Positions 17,952 to 27,196 of a stretch of DNA of 64,000 nt are shown here, piece after piece. The notes under the pieces are model-generated. The model did no database searches, was not told where the DNA came from, and saw only the letters and a list, made by a program, of their open reading frames with translations. Both the position numbers and the translations under genes were made by a program. The DNA comes from Sphingomonadales bacterium (GTDB lineage: Bacteria; Pseudomonadota; Alphaproteobacteria; Sphingomonadales; Sphingomonadaceae), in the NCBI GenBank assembly GCA_025352685.1, contig JANXSN010000079.1, forward strand, positions 50,827-114,826. Reading direction: 5' to 3'. The first letter of the stretch is position 1. Each line of letters opens with the position of its first letter.

Positions 17952-19157
17952 TTGGACCTTGGGCAGATATCGGCGCAGTTTCGCGCGCGCCCGGCGGGCC
18001 ATTCGCTGCCCCAGCTTCTCTACAACAGCGCCGAAGCGTTCGACTTCGACTTAGCCGCGATCTTCGGCCGAAACTGGCTGTTCGCGGGGTTCGCGGTCGA
18101 GGTAAAAGCGCCAGGCGACTATCTTTCATTCACTGTCGGGCGCTGGCCGATCCTGATCATGCGCGACCGGGGCGGCGAGCTCGCGGCCTTCCACAACAGC
18201 TGCCGTCACCGCGGATCGGTGTTGTGCCAGCCGGGCAGCGGCAAGGCGGCACGAATCGTCTGCCCCTATCATCGCTGGACCTACGGGCTCGACGGTCGCC
18301 TGCTTGCTGCGGGCCGGATGCCTGACGATTTCAGCAAGGCCGACCATGGATTGAAGCCGATCCGGCTCGAGCTCGTCTCCGGGGCGATGTTCATCTGCCT
18401 TGCCGACGACGCCCCCGACATCGAAACAATGCGCCGTGAGCTGACGCCCTTGCTCGCCCCGCATGGCATCGAGCGGTCGAAGCTCGCCTTTCAATCGACG
18501 CTGGTCGAGCACGCCAATTGGAAGCTGGTGATGGAAAACGCCCGTGAATGCTATCATTGCGCGACCGGCCATCCCGAGCTGTCGCTGACGTTTCCGGTCA
18601 ATGCCTCGGCCTATTTCGACATCGACGCTGGGACGTCGCGCGCGTTCGAAGAGCGGATGGCCGCCGCCGACCTGCCGATGGGCCCGGCGGGCGAAGAGTG
18701 GTGGCAGGCAGTGCGCTTCCCCCTCAACGAGGGCACTGTCGCGATGACCACCGACGGTCAGTTCAACGTCAAAAAACTGATGTGCGAGGCCGCAGGCGGC
18801 GCCAGCGGATCGATGCGCTGGGCGATCGAGCCCAATGTCTTTTGCCACTCGACCAGCGAATATACCTTCGCCTTTACCGCCTGGCCGGTGTCGCCAACCG
18901 AAACGCACGTCGTGTCGCGCTGGCTGGTCCATGAGGACGCCGTCGAGGGGGTCGACTACGACATCGACACGCTCGCCGACCTGTGGACCAGGACGAACCT
19001 GCAGGACAAGGAACTTGCCGAGAACAACCAGCGTGGGATCTGGTCGCCGGGCTACACGCCGGGGCCCTACAGCCCCGACGCGGAATCGCTGACCCTGCTC
19101 TTCGTCGACTGGTATTGCGCGACGGCCGAGAAATATCTCGCCAGGGCAGGCGCATGA
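17952..19157 (+). CDS. Rieske non-heme iron oxygenase, GbcA/stachydrine-demethylase type
   Basis: Predicted oxygenase alpha subunit that N-demethylates a quaternary ammonium compound, releasing formaldehyde. It has 401 residues with a TTG start after GGGAG; no in-frame ATG is available upstream. The Rieske [2Fe-2S] ligands are Cys84-x-His86 and Cys104-x2-His107 (NSCRHRGSV, CPYHRWTYG). The mononuclear-iron region MENARECYHCATGHPEL supplies the bridging Glu199 and the ligands His202 and His207; this segment is near-diagnostic for the glycine betaine demethylase GbcA and stachydrine demethylase branch. The usual reductase partner (GbcB-like) is not in the window. It is the first gene of a coupled operon that contains sarcosine oxidase, so a trimethylated or dimethylated glycine-like substrate is plausible. 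The exact substrate is not shown by sequence. Confidence 0.88.
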   Translation: MDLGQISAQFRARPAGHSLPQLLYNSAEAFDFDLAAIFGRNWLFAGFAVEVKAPGDYLSFTVGRWPILIMRDRGGELAAFHNSCRHRGSVLCQPGSGKAARIVCPYHRWTYGLDGRLLAAGRMPDDFSKADHGLKPIRLELVSGAMFICLADDAPDIETMRRELTPLLAPHGIERSKLAFQSTLVEHANWKLVMENARECYHCATGHPELSLTFPVNASAYFDIDAGTSRAFEERMAAADLPMGPAGEEWWQAVRFPLNEGTVAMTTDGQFNVKKLMCEAAGGASGSMRWAIEPNVFCHSTSEYTFAFTAWPVSPTETHVVSRWLVHEDAVEGVDYDIDTLADLWTRTNLQDKELAENNQRGIWSPGYTPGPYSPDAESLTLLFVDWYCATAEKYLARAGA

Positions 19158-20416
19158 CCGCGCACGACGATCCCAGCTGGCGGCCCGAGACGCTCGCGGT
19201 CCGCGCCGGCTATGACCCCGCCAGCGCGGGCAATTCGGCCAAGCCGCCAATCACCATGACCTCGACCTTCGCCTACGCCTCGGCACGGCAGGCCAAGGAT
19301 ATCCACGAGGCCTATTTCGACGGGACCGGACCCGAGGCGGGCGGCAGCACGAAGCATATCTACGCGCGGCTCGGCCATCCCAATCTCGACATGGTCGAAA
19401 CGCGGTTGGCGGCGCTCGACGGCGCCGAGGCGGCGGCGGTGTTCAACAGTGGCATGGCGACGCACAGCGCGATCGCACTGGCGCATCTGGTTCGCGGCGA
19501 CAGCGTCGTATTCAGCCGCCCGATCTACGGAGGGACTAACGGCCTCCTCACCGGGCTCATGCCCAAGTTCGACGTCCATCACGCCGCCTTCACCGACGGC
19601 TGCGACCGCGCCAATATCGTGGCGGCAGTTGAGCAGGCGCTCGCCAAGGGTCCGCTGCGCCTGATCGTCATCGAGACTCCTGCCAACCCGACCGCCGCGC
19701 TGGTCGATATCGCGCTCGTCGTCGCCATCGCGGACGAATTCGGCGAACGCACTGGCCAGCGCCCGCTGGTCGTCGTCGACAATACATTGCTCGGCCCGCT
19801 GATGCAGCGCCCGATCGCCCTCGGGGTCGACCTGTGCATGACCTCGCTTACCAAATATTGCGGCGGGCACAGCGACCTGCTTGCGGGCGGCGTCTCGGGC
19901 AAAACCGCGTTGATCGCCCCGCTGCGGCTGATCCGCACCACGCTCGGCAGCCACCTCGACCCCTACACCAGCTGGCTGCTGCTGCGCTCGATGGAAACCG
20001 TCCACCTGCGCATGGAACGTGCCAGCGACAATGCCCGCAAGGTCGCCGAAACCCTGCGCATCTCGCCCAAGGTGGCAAGCGTTACCTATCTCGGCTTCTT
20101 GCCCGAGGGCTCCCCCGAACGCGCCATCTTCGACCGCCAGTGCAGTGGCGCCGGATCGACCTTTTCATTCGCGCTCCACGGCGGCGAGGCTGAGGCGTTC
20201 CGCTTTCTCGACGCTCTTCGCCTGCTGCGCTTTGCAGTCAGCCTCGGCGGCTCCGAGACACTCATCACTCATCCCGCCACCACCACCCATTATTCGCTGA
20301 CCCCCGAGGAGCGCGCGGCGGGCGGAATCAGCGACGCGACGCTGCGCCTGTCGGTTGGGATCGAGCATGTCGACGACCTTGTCGCCGATGTCGCACGCGC
20401 GCTCGACGTGATCTGA
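19154..20416 (+). CDS. Cys/Met metabolism PLP-dependent enzyme (cystathionine gamma-synthase family)
   Basis: A 420-residue fold-type I PLP enzyme. The ATG at 19154 overlaps the Rieske stop (ATGA). Family landmarks are IYARLGHPNLDMVETRLAAL, AAVFNSGMATHSA, FSRPIYGGT, the PLP aspartate in VVVDNTLLGP (Asp209) and the Schiff-base lysine Lys234 in TSLTKYCGGHSD. This family includes cystathionine gamma-synthase, gamma-lyases and O-acylhomoserine sulfhydrylases; the sequence alone does not choose between gamma-replacement and gamma-elimination. Its place between a Rieske demethylase and flavoprotein oxidases suggests it processes a sulfur- or gamma-substituted amino acid from the pathway, which is an inference. 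Confidence 0.85.
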   Translation: MTAHDDPSWRPETLAVRAGYDPASAGNSAKPPITMTSTFAYASARQAKDIHEAYFDGTGPEAGGSTKHIYARLGHPNLDMVETRLAALDGAEAAAVFNSGMATHSAIALAHLVRGDSVVFSRPIYGGTNGLLTGLMPKFDVHHAAFTDGCDRANIVAAVEQALAKGPLRLIVIETPANPTAALVDIALVVAIADEFGERTGQRPLVVVDNTLLGPLMQRPIALGVDLCMTSLTKYCGGHSDLLAGGVSGKTALIAPLRLIRTTLGSHLDPYTSWLLLRSMETVHLRMERASDNARKVAETLRISPKVASVTYLGFLPEGSPERAIFDRQCSGAGSTFSFALHGGEAEAFRFLDALRLLRFAVSLGGSETLITHPATTTHYSLTPEERAAGGISDATLRLSVGIEHVDDLVADVARALDVI

Positions 20417-20429
20417 TGGTCACCGCCAA

Positions 20430-21800
20430 ATGACCATCGACGTCCATGCCGTCGACGGGAAAATCCCGCCCGCCGACGAGCGGTTCGACGTGGTGGTGGT
20501 CGGTGCCGGATCGGCCGGAACCCGGGCCGCGATCGAGGCTGCTCAACGTGGCGCGACCGTGCTCCTGATCGACGAGCACCCAGTCGCGCCCGCCCTCATC
20601 GGCACCGACGTTCCGCTCTATTTCGGTGGCCGCGCGACCGCTGCGGTCCAGCAGCCGGCGCGGATGATCGAGCAGCTGTTTGCCGCCAACCCTGACCTCG
20701 AGGCCGCGTTCGACGCCGGGGTCGACGTTCGCCTCGGCACCTGCGCCTGGGGCCTCTACGCCAATGGCCCGGCGATGCGCGCCATGCCCGAACCCATGCT
20801 TGCCATCGCCAACGCCGAGCGAGCGTCGATGATCGGGTTTGGCAAGCTGATCCTCGCTACCGGCGCGCGTGATGTAGTGCTCGGCTTCACCGGCTGGGAC
20901 CGTCCTGGCGTGATGGGTGCGCAGGGATTCGCGATGCTGCTCGCGCGCTACGATGCGCTGTCCAGCCGCCGGATCCTCATCGTCGGCGGCGGCGAACTGG
21001 CCCGCGCCACTGCCGCGCTCGCCCTCGACCGCAGGCTCGACATTGCGGGCATCGTCGACATTGGCGACAGTGCCGCGTTCGGCGACGTCCCCCATTACCC
21101 GCGCCACTCGATCGCCAGCGCCCACGGCGGCATCAATGGCGTCGAGCGCGCGGTCCTGGTTTCGCTCGACACCGGCGCGACCATCACCGTCGAGTGCGAT
21201 ACGATCATCCTCGCCGTCGCCGCCGCCCCCGCGACCGAACTGCTCGACGCCGCCGGACTTGGCGCCAGCGAGACCACCACCCTCATCGGCGACTGCGCCA
21301 CCACCCCCACGCCTGACCCCGCCCTGCTCGCCGCCTGGTCGGCCGCGCTGGGCACAACCCCCGACACGATAGTCTGCCAGTGCGAGGAAGTTTCGCGATC
21401 CGACCTCCTCGGGGTCCAGCCCCCGCGCTACCTCGACCGGTCCACGTCCATGGCCGCGCGCAGCCTGGCGACCCTCATCGCAGACGGCCCCGCCCATCCC
21501 GACCAGATCAAGCGCCTGACGCGCGCGGGCATGGGCCAGTGCCAGGGCCGGCGCTGCCGCGAACAGGTCGCCTGCCTCCTCGCCGCCGAGCAGGGCACGA
21601 CCGCCGACCGTGTCCCCGTCGCCAGCTTCCGCGCCCCCATCCGTCCCGTCCCGCTGGCCATCCTTGCCGACTGGAACGAGCGCGCCGACATGGGGGAAGG
21701 ATGGGACGTGTGGTTCGGAATTCCGACCCAATGGACCCCCTATTCGGTCATCGGCACGCCCGAGGAAGCGGCGCATTCGTCGGGCAACATGCATGTCTGA
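20430..21800 (+). CDS. FAD/NAD-dependent oxidoreductase with C-terminal [2Fe-2S] domain (HcnB/opine oxidase alpha-like)
   Basis: A 456-residue flavoprotein. The N-terminal FAD site is DVVVVGAGSAGTRAAIEAAQ (GxGxxG 25-30); a second dinucleotide segment is SSRRILIVGGGELARA. The C-terminal part has four cysteines, Cys316-x-Cys318 (VCQCEEVSR) and Cys371-x4-Cys376 (GQCQGRRCREQ), the pattern of a BFD-like [2Fe-2S] domain. This architecture matches the alpha subunits of hydrogen cyanide synthase and of octopine/nopaline oxidases. The next gene encodes the matching D-amino-acid-oxidase-like subunit with an 8-bp overlap, so the two products probably form a membrane-associated amine or opine dehydrogenase. 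A separate small Fer2 subunit (HcnA-like) is not present here. Confidence 0.85.
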   Translation: MTIDVHAVDGKIPPADERFDVVVVGAGSAGTRAAIEAAQRGATVLLIDEHPVAPALIGTDVPLYFGGRATAAVQQPARMIEQLFAANPDLEAAFDAGVDVRLGTCAWGLYANGPAMRAMPEPMLAIANAERASMIGFGKLILATGARDVVLGFTGWDRPGVMGAQGFAMLLARYDALSSRRILIVGGGELARATAALALDRRLDIAGIVDIGDSAAFGDVPHYPRHSIASAHGGINGVERAVLVSLDTGATITVECDTIILAVAAAPATELLDAAGLGASETTTLIGDCATTPTPDPALLAAWSAALGTTPDTIVCQCEEVSRSDLLGVQPPRYLDRSTSMAARSLATLIADGPAHPDQIKRLTRAGMGQCQGRRCREQVACLLAAEQGTTADRVPVASFRAPIRPVPLAILADWNERADMGEGWDVWFGIPTQWTPYSVIGTPEEAAHSSGNMHV

Positions 21801-22950
21801 GCTGCGCGAGTCCGCACTTCCGGCCGGCTCTTCCGTTGTTGTCATCGGTGCGGGCGTCACGGGCCTCAGCGCCGGCTGGTGGCTCGCCCGCGACGGGCAC
21901 TCCGTCACTGTCATCGACAAGGGCATCGTCGGCTGGGAAGCCTCGGGCCGCAACGGCGGCGGCTGCTCACACTATCAAAGCCCGCTGTTCGCCGAGGAGC
22001 AGCGGCTATGGCCGCTGATGGACCAGCTGCTCGGCTATCCGACCGAATATCAGCGCGAGCGGATCATCATCCAGCGCGATCCCCACCTGCTCGATCACTA
22101 CCGCGCTGTCGGCCGGATGTGCACTTCGATGGGCTACCCCGTCGACGACCTCGACTCCGCCCAGGCGCAGGAGATGGTCCCGCTGACCGACGAGACCTGT
22201 CTCGGCGGTATCCACCTCCGCTTTGGCGGCCACGCCAACCCCCAGCGCACCGTGCAGGCCTTTGCCTGGGCGCTGCAGGATCTGGGCGGCAGAATCTTCC
22301 AGCACTGCCCCACCCTTTCGATCGAAGTCGCTGGCGGCAAAGCCGTCGCGGTCCACTCCCCGCGCGGCCGGATCGAATGCGACGCACTGATCGTCGCCGC
22401 CGGGCCGCAGACGGGCATGCTGCTCGAACCGCTCGGTGTGACCTTCCCAATTACCTCGGCGCGGGCGGAAATGATCGTTACCGAGCCCGCTCCGCTGATG
22501 CCGATCGGCGGGGTCGACGGCAACGGGCTTTACGGCCGCCAGACGATGCGCGGCAACCTTGCCTTCGGCGGCGGCCCGCACGAATGGATGGCGATGGAAC
22601 CCGCCGGACCCGCCGCGCGCCCCGCCTCGCCGCTCGCCCGCAACCTCGCCCGCCGCGTCGCTGAAATGTTCCCCAAGGCCGCACATTTGAACGTCATCCG
22701 CAGCTGGGCCGGGGTGATCGAGAACACGCCCGACGGCCGCCCGATCATCGACCGGCTTGCGAACCCGTCCAACGTCACGGTCGCCACCATGTCGGGGGTC
22801 GGCTTCGGCCTGTCCCCCGCCAGCGGTCACGCGATCCGCGATCTCGTCATCGACGGCGTATGTTCTTTCACCGAATTGTCGAAGCTCGGTCTCGCGCGCT
22901 TCGCGACCCTCGAACCCGACTGGCGCGCGCAGCGCGGGTGGGCCGCATGA
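21793..22950 (+). CDS. D-amino-acid oxidase-like FAD oxidoreductase (HcnC/opine oxidase beta-like)
   Basis: A 385-residue DAO-superfamily flavoprotein. The ATG at 21793 overlaps the end of the previous gene by 8 bp. The FAD-binding stretch SSVVVIGAGVTGLSAGWWLA, the segment GWEASGRNGGGCSHY, the substrate-domain segment GGIHLRFGGHANPQRTVQAF and the C-terminal WAGVIENTPDGRPIIDRL (the usual second FAD contact) are present. It probably pairs with the upstream [2Fe-2S] flavoprotein to oxidise the C-N bond of a secondary amine. The following gene (soxB) is a second DAO-like protein, so the operon encodes two distinct amine-oxidising complexes. Substrate unknown. Confidence 0.85.
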   Translation: MSELRESALPAGSSVVVIGAGVTGLSAGWWLARDGHSVTVIDKGIVGWEASGRNGGGCSHYQSPLFAEEQRLWPLMDQLLGYPTEYQRERIIIQRDPHLLDHYRAVGRMCTSMGYPVDDLDSAQAQEMVPLTDETCLGGIHLRFGGHANPQRTVQAFAWALQDLGGRIFQHCPTLSIEVAGGKAVAVHSPRGRIECDALIVAAGPQTGMLLEPLGVTFPITSARAEMIVTEPAPLMPIGGVDGNGLYGRQTMRGNLAFGGGPHEWMAMEPAGPAARPASPLARNLARRVAEMFPKAAHLNVIRSWAGVIENTPDGRPIIDRLANPSNVTVATMSGVGFGLSPASGHAIRDLVIDGVCSFTELSKLGLARFATLEPDWRAQRGWAA

Positions 22951-24203
22951 CCCGCTATTCCGCGCTCGCGCTGCTCAAGGCGGGACTCACCGGCCAGCGC
23001 AACTGGGACCGCGCGTGGCGGGATCCCGAGCCGAAGAAAAGTTACGACATCATTATCATCGGCGGCGGCGGGCACGGCCTGTCGACCGCTTATTACCTCG
23101 CCAAGCATCATGGCGTGAAGTCGATCGCTGTGCTCGAAAAGGGCTGGATCGGCGGCGGCAACACCGGCCGCAACACGACCATCGTCCGCTCCAACTACCG
23201 CCAGCCCGCGCTCCACAATTTCTTCGAATTTGCGCTCCGGAAATGGGAGCGGATGAGCGACGAGCTTAACTTCAACGTCATGTTCAGCCCGCGCGGGGCG
23301 CTTATCCTCGGTCACAGCGACAGCGACATGGTGCAGCTCGCCCAGCGCGGCGATGCGCTGCGCTGCGACGGGATCGACGCTGAGCTGATGAGCCGCGCCG
23401 AGGTTGCTCGCTTCGTCCCCCTGCTCGACATGTCTCTGCACGCACGCTTCCCGATCGCGGGCGGCATGATCCAGCGCCGCGGCGGAACCGCGCGGCACGA
23501 CGCCGTTGCCTGGGGCTATGCCCGCGCGGCCGACGCGCTTGGGGTCGATATCATCCAGAACTGCGACGTCACCGGCCTTGCGATCAGCGGCGGGCGCATC
23601 ACCGGGGTCGAGACCTCACGCGGCGGGATCAGCGCCGACCGTGTTGCGATCTGCGTCGCGGGCAACAGCGGTCCACTTGCCGCCATGGCCGGGATCAAGC
23701 TTCCCGTCGAAGCCCAAACCCTCCAGGCATTCGTCACCGAAGCAGTCAAGCCGATGATCGACACTGTCATCATGTCGCACTCTCTCCACTGCTACATCAG
23801 CCAGTCGGACAAGGGCGGGATCGTGCTGGGCGGCGACCCCGACCAATTCCCGAGCTACGCCCAGCGCGGGCTTCACCCCCGCCTCGAGAAAGCCGCCGCC
23901 GAAGCACTCGCGCTGGTCCCTGCCTTGGCGCGCCTGAGGATGGTGCGCTGCTGGTCGGGCACTACCGACATGAGCTTCGACGGCTCCCCGATCATCTCGG
24001 CGTTGCCCATCGATGGCCTCTATCTCAATGGCGGCTGGTGCTATGGCGGGTTCAAGGCAACCCCCGGTTCGGGTGCGGCCTATGCGCAATTGCTTGGCAC
24101 GGGCCAGCCTCATCCACTTGCCGCCGCCTTCACTCTTGATCGCTTTGCGCGCGGCGCGACGATCGACGAAGCGGGGGTCGGCCCGATGCCGCAGCTTCGC
24201 TAG
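22947..24203 (+). CDS. soxB: Sarcosine oxidase beta subunit
   Basis: Beta subunit of heterotetrameric sarcosine oxidase, which oxidatively demethylates sarcosine to glycine and hands the methyl carbon to tetrahydrofolate. The ATG at 22947 (ATGA overlap with the previous gene) gives 418 residues, the usual size. FAD site DIIIIGGGGHGLSTAYYLA, then GWIGGGNTGRNTTIVRSNYR, typical of the family. His184 in GGTARHDAVAWGYAR matches the position of the covalent FMN-binding histidine of this family. The order soxB-D-A-G is the standard one. It follows an opine-oxidase-like pair and lies in the same coupled operon. Confidence 0.95.
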   Translation: MTRYSALALLKAGLTGQRNWDRAWRDPEPKKSYDIIIIGGGGHGLSTAYYLAKHHGVKSIAVLEKGWIGGGNTGRNTTIVRSNYRQPALHNFFEFALRKWERMSDELNFNVMFSPRGALILGHSDSDMVQLAQRGDALRCDGIDAELMSRAEVARFVPLLDMSLHARFPIAGGMIQRRGGTARHDAVAWGYARAADALGVDIIQNCDVTGLAISGGRITGVETSRGGISADRVAICVAGNSGPLAAMAGIKLPVEAQTLQAFVTEAVKPMIDTVIMSHSLHCYISQSDKGGIVLGGDPDQFPSYAQRGLHPRLEKAAAEALALVPALARLRMVRCWSGTTDMSFDGSPIISALPIDGLYLNGGWCYGGFKATPGSGAAYAQLLGTGQPHPLAAAFTLDRFARGATIDEAGVGPMPQLR

Positions 24204-24467
24204 ATGATGCAGATCGACTGCCACCACTGCGGCCCGCGCGCGCAGGCCGAATTTCTCTACGAGCGCACCCTCGATTCGATCGTGACGATCGACATGGCTA
24301 CTGACGAAGCGGTCCGTCGCCTTTACGAACGCGCCAACCCCCGCGGGCTCGACGAGGAACTGTGGCGCCACGCCGCCGGTTGCCGCCAGTGGCTCGTCCT
24401 CACTCGCCATCGCACCACCCACGTGATCGAGGCGGTCGCCGCCTTCGACCCGGCGCTTCACCGATGA
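24204..24467 (+). CDS. soxD: Sarcosine oxidase delta subunit
   Basis: Small zinc-binding subunit of heterotetrameric sarcosine oxidase, 87 residues. It begins directly after the soxB stop with two Met codons. The expected zinc ligands are visible: Cys6-x2-Cys9 (IDCHHCGPR) near the N-terminus and His56-x3-Cys60 (WRHAAGCRQW). Its stop overlaps the soxA start (ATGA). Confidence 0.93.
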   Translation: MMQIDCHHCGPRAQAEFLYERTLDSIVTIDMATDEAVRRLYERANPRGLDEELWRHAAGCRQWLVLTRHRTTHVIEAVAAFDPALHR

Positions 24468-27196
24468 CCGGCCCCCAGCGCATTGGCGGCAACGAGGGCG
24501 CGAGCTTGCGCTTCCGCTTTGACGGGGTCGGTTATCGCGCCCGCGAGGGCGATACGCTTGCCGCGGCGTTGCTCGCCAACGGCGTCGGCGTTGTCGCGCG
24601 AAGCTTCAAATATCACCGCCCGCGCGGGATTATGGGGGCGGGGGTCGAGGAGCCCAATGCACTCGTCACCGTCGGCGAGGACGGCCGCGCCGAGCCAAAC
24701 ACCCGCGCGACCGATGTGTTTGTCTACGACGGCCTCGTTGCGGCGAGCCAAAACCGCTGGCCGAGCCTGTCGTTCGACCTCGGCGCGGTCAACGGGCTAA
24801 TAGCGCAATTCTTGGCGGCGGGCTTCTATTACAAAACCTTCTTCGGCCCGCCGTCGCGCTGGATGCTGTACGAAAAGTTCATCCGCCGCGCCGCCGGCCT
24901 GGGCCGCGCACCGACCATGCCAGACCCGGATCGCTACGAGCATCGCGCAGCCTTCTGTGACGTGCTGGTGGTAGGCGGCGGCGCCTCGGGGATTGCCGCC
25001 GCGCGCGAGGCAGCGAAGGCCGGCCAGCGGGTTATTCTGGTCGAGCAGGATCGCCAGCTCTCCGCTCCAGCCCCCGAGGGCGTGCGAACCCTCACCCGAA
25101 CCACCGCTTCGGGACTGTGGGATCATGGCTTCGTCACCTGTGCCGAGCGCCTCGTCGAGCCGGGTCAGCCCCCTGTGCCGGGCCAGCCTGCGCAACGGCT
25201 GTGGCAGGTGCGAGCGAGGCAGATCGTCCTCGCCACTGGTGCGATCGAGCGGCCGTTGACTTTCGCCGGCAACGACCGCCCCGGGGTGATGCTTTCGACC
25301 GCGGTCCGCGCCTATGTCGAGCGCTTTGGCGTACTTCCCGGCCAGCGCGTCGTCATCGCGACCAATAATGACGATGCCTACAAAACCGCCGACGCCTTTG
25401 CCAAAGCCGGCGGCGAAGTCGTCGCGATCCTCGACAGCCGCGCCGCGTTAAGCCGCGCCGCGAGCAACGCGAAGTTGCGTTTTCCCGTGTTCAACAACGC
25501 CTTCCCGCTCGCGACGAATGGCGCCCGTCACCATCTCCGCTCGGTCAAGGCAGACGTCTGGACCGAACCCGTTACGTTCCAAGCCGACCTCCTCGCCATC
25601 TCGGGCGGTTTCACCCCGACGCTCCACCTCCACAGTCAAATCGGCGGGAAGATCGACTGGCGCGCCGATCTTCAGGCGTTCGTGCCCGGCGAGACTTTCC
25701 AGCCGGTCACGACGATCGGCCGCGCAGCGGGCGACATTCCGGCGATCGATCCTGACACACGCGACTTGCCCGATCCCAAGGCCAGCTTCGTCGACTTCCA
25801 GAACGATGTCACCGCTGCCGACATCGATCTCGCCTGGCGCGAGGGCTATCGCTCGGTCGAGCACCTCAAGCGCTACACCACGCTCGGCATGGCGACCGAC
25901 CAGGGCAAGACCAGCAATATGGCGGCGCTCGCCCGCCTCGCTCACGCCGCTGGGGTGGACATACCCGAGGCTGGACTGACCCGCTTCCGCCCGCCATACA
26001 CGCCGCACACGCTCGGCACGCTCGCCGGGCCCGATGGCGGCGGCCATGCCGCCCCGCGCCGCCGCGTCGCGCTTTACGATCGACACCAGGCTGCAGGCTC
26101 GCTCTGGCAACCGCTTGGCCTGTGGGAGCGCCCGCGCGCCTACCTCCGGCCCGGCGAGACGCTCCATTCCGCCGCCCTACGCGAGGCGCGCGCCGTGCGC
26201 ACCGCCGCCGGGATGGTCGATGTCTCGACGCTCGCGAAATTCGCCGTCGCCGGCCCCGACGCCTCCGCCTTCCTCGAGCTCGCCTGCGCGACCGGTGTGG
26301 CCAAGCTGGCGGTCGGGCGCGGCCGCTACACATTCATGCTGCGCGAGGACGGCATGGTGATGGACGACGGCACGGTCTGGCGCCTCGCCGAAACCGCCTA
26401 TCTGCTGACCAGCTCGACCGGCGGCGCCGACCGCATGGAGACCCACCTCAGTTACATCCGCAATGTCCTCGCGCCGCAGCTGCACGTGTCGATCATCGCC
26501 CAGCAGGAGCATTATGCCGGCATCGCGCTCGCCGGCCCCAAGGCGGTCGCGATCCTCACCGCGCTGATCGGCGAGACGCCGCCCGTGCATATGGGGCTGA
26601 TGCACGCGACACTAGCGCTTATGCCCGTCCTGATTCTTGCCGCCAGCTACAGCGGCGAGCGCGCGTTCGAAGTCTACGCGCCGGGGTTCGACGCCGCGGC
26701 GGTGTGGGACGCGCTCGACGCCGCCGTGCGCGCCGAGGGAGGGTGCCCCTATGGCCTCGAAGCGCTAGAGTTCCTTCGCATCGAAAAGGGTCATATCGTT
26801 ATCGGAGCCGAAGCCGACGGCCGCACTACGCCGCACGACCTTCGCCTCGAGAAGATGGTGCGCAAGGCGGGCGGCTTCGTCGGCGCGGCTGGCCTATCGC
26901 GCGCGGCCTTGTCGGCTTCGGGCCGCGCTGAACTCGTCGGCCTGACCAGCCCCGATCCAATCCCCGAAGGTGCGATGTTGATCGCTCGGGACGGCGCTCC
27001 GGTCGAAGGCCATGTCACCTCCGCCACAAGATCGGTGCTGGGTGAGGATTACATTGCCCTCGCGCTGCTCAAGGACGGTCGGGCAAGGGCAGGAGAGTCC
27101 ATCCTCGCCTCCTCCCCGACGCGCGGCCAGCACGCCCAAGTCACGATCGGCGACCCGCTGTTCTACGACCCCGAGGGAGCGCGCTATCGTGACTAG
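24464..27196 (+). CDS. soxA: Sarcosine oxidase alpha subunit
   Basis: Large subunit of heterotetrameric sarcosine oxidase, 910 residues, starting at the ATG overlapping soxD. Domains in order are: a cysteine-free ferredoxin-like N-terminal domain (EGDTLAAALLANGVGVVARS), an NAD-binding pyridine-disulfide domain (DVLVVGGGASGIAAAREAAK, with IVLATGAIERPLTF), an A3 segment, and a C-terminal T-protein-like (GcvT) folate-binding half (YDRHQAAGSLWQPLGLWERP, GMVDVSTLAKFAVAG, PYGLEALEFLRIEKGHI). The folate half transfers the methyl carbon to tetrahydrofolate. It is somewhat shorter than the usual 960-1000 residues; the part after RTLTRTTASGLWDHGFVTC looks reduced, but the frame is intact. Confidence 0.94.
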   Translation: MTGPQRIGGNEGASLRFRFDGVGYRAREGDTLAAALLANGVGVVARSFKYHRPRGIMGAGVEEPNALVTVGEDGRAEPNTRATDVFVYDGLVAASQNRWPSLSFDLGAVNGLIAQFLAAGFYYKTFFGPPSRWMLYEKFIRRAAGLGRAPTMPDPDRYEHRAAFCDVLVVGGGASGIAAAREAAKAGQRVILVEQDRQLSAPAPEGVRTLTRTTASGLWDHGFVTCAERLVEPGQPPVPGQPAQRLWQVRARQIVLATGAIERPLTFAGNDRPGVMLSTAVRAYVERFGVLPGQRVVIATNNDDAYKTADAFAKAGGEVVAILDSRAALSRAASNAKLRFPVFNNAFPLATNGARHHLRSVKADVWTEPVTFQADLLAISGGFTPTLHLHSQIGGKIDWRADLQAFVPGETFQPVTTIGRAAGDIPAIDPDTRDLPDPKASFVDFQNDVTAADIDLAWREGYRSVEHLKRYTTLGMATDQGKTSNMAALARLAHAAGVDIPEAGLTRFRPPYTPHTLGTLAGPDGGGHAAPRRRVALYDRHQAAGSLWQPLGLWERPRAYLRPGETLHSAALREARAVRTAAGMVDVSTLAKFAVAGPDASAFLELACATGVAKLAVGRGRYTFMLREDGMVMDDGTVWRLAETAYLLTSSTGGADRMETHLSYIRNVLAPQLHVSIIAQQEHYAGIALAGPKAVAILTALIGETPPVHMGLMHATLALMPVLILAASYSGERAFEVYAPGFDAAAVWDALDAAVRAEGGCPYGLEALEFLRIEKGHIVIGAEADGRTTPHDLRLEKMVRKAGGFVGAAGLSRAALSASGRAELVGLTSPDPIPEGAMLIARDGAPVEGHVTSATRSVLGEDYIALALLKDGRARAGESILASSPTRGQHAQVTIGDPLFYDPEGARYRD

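Noticed and set aside
17915..18325. ATG-started frame overlapping the Rieske gene
   Set aside because: The Rieske frame has all iron and cluster ligands; the other frame has none.
20328..21953. 541-codon minus-strand frame opposite the HcnB-like gene
   Set aside because: Antisense shadow produced by high third-position GC.
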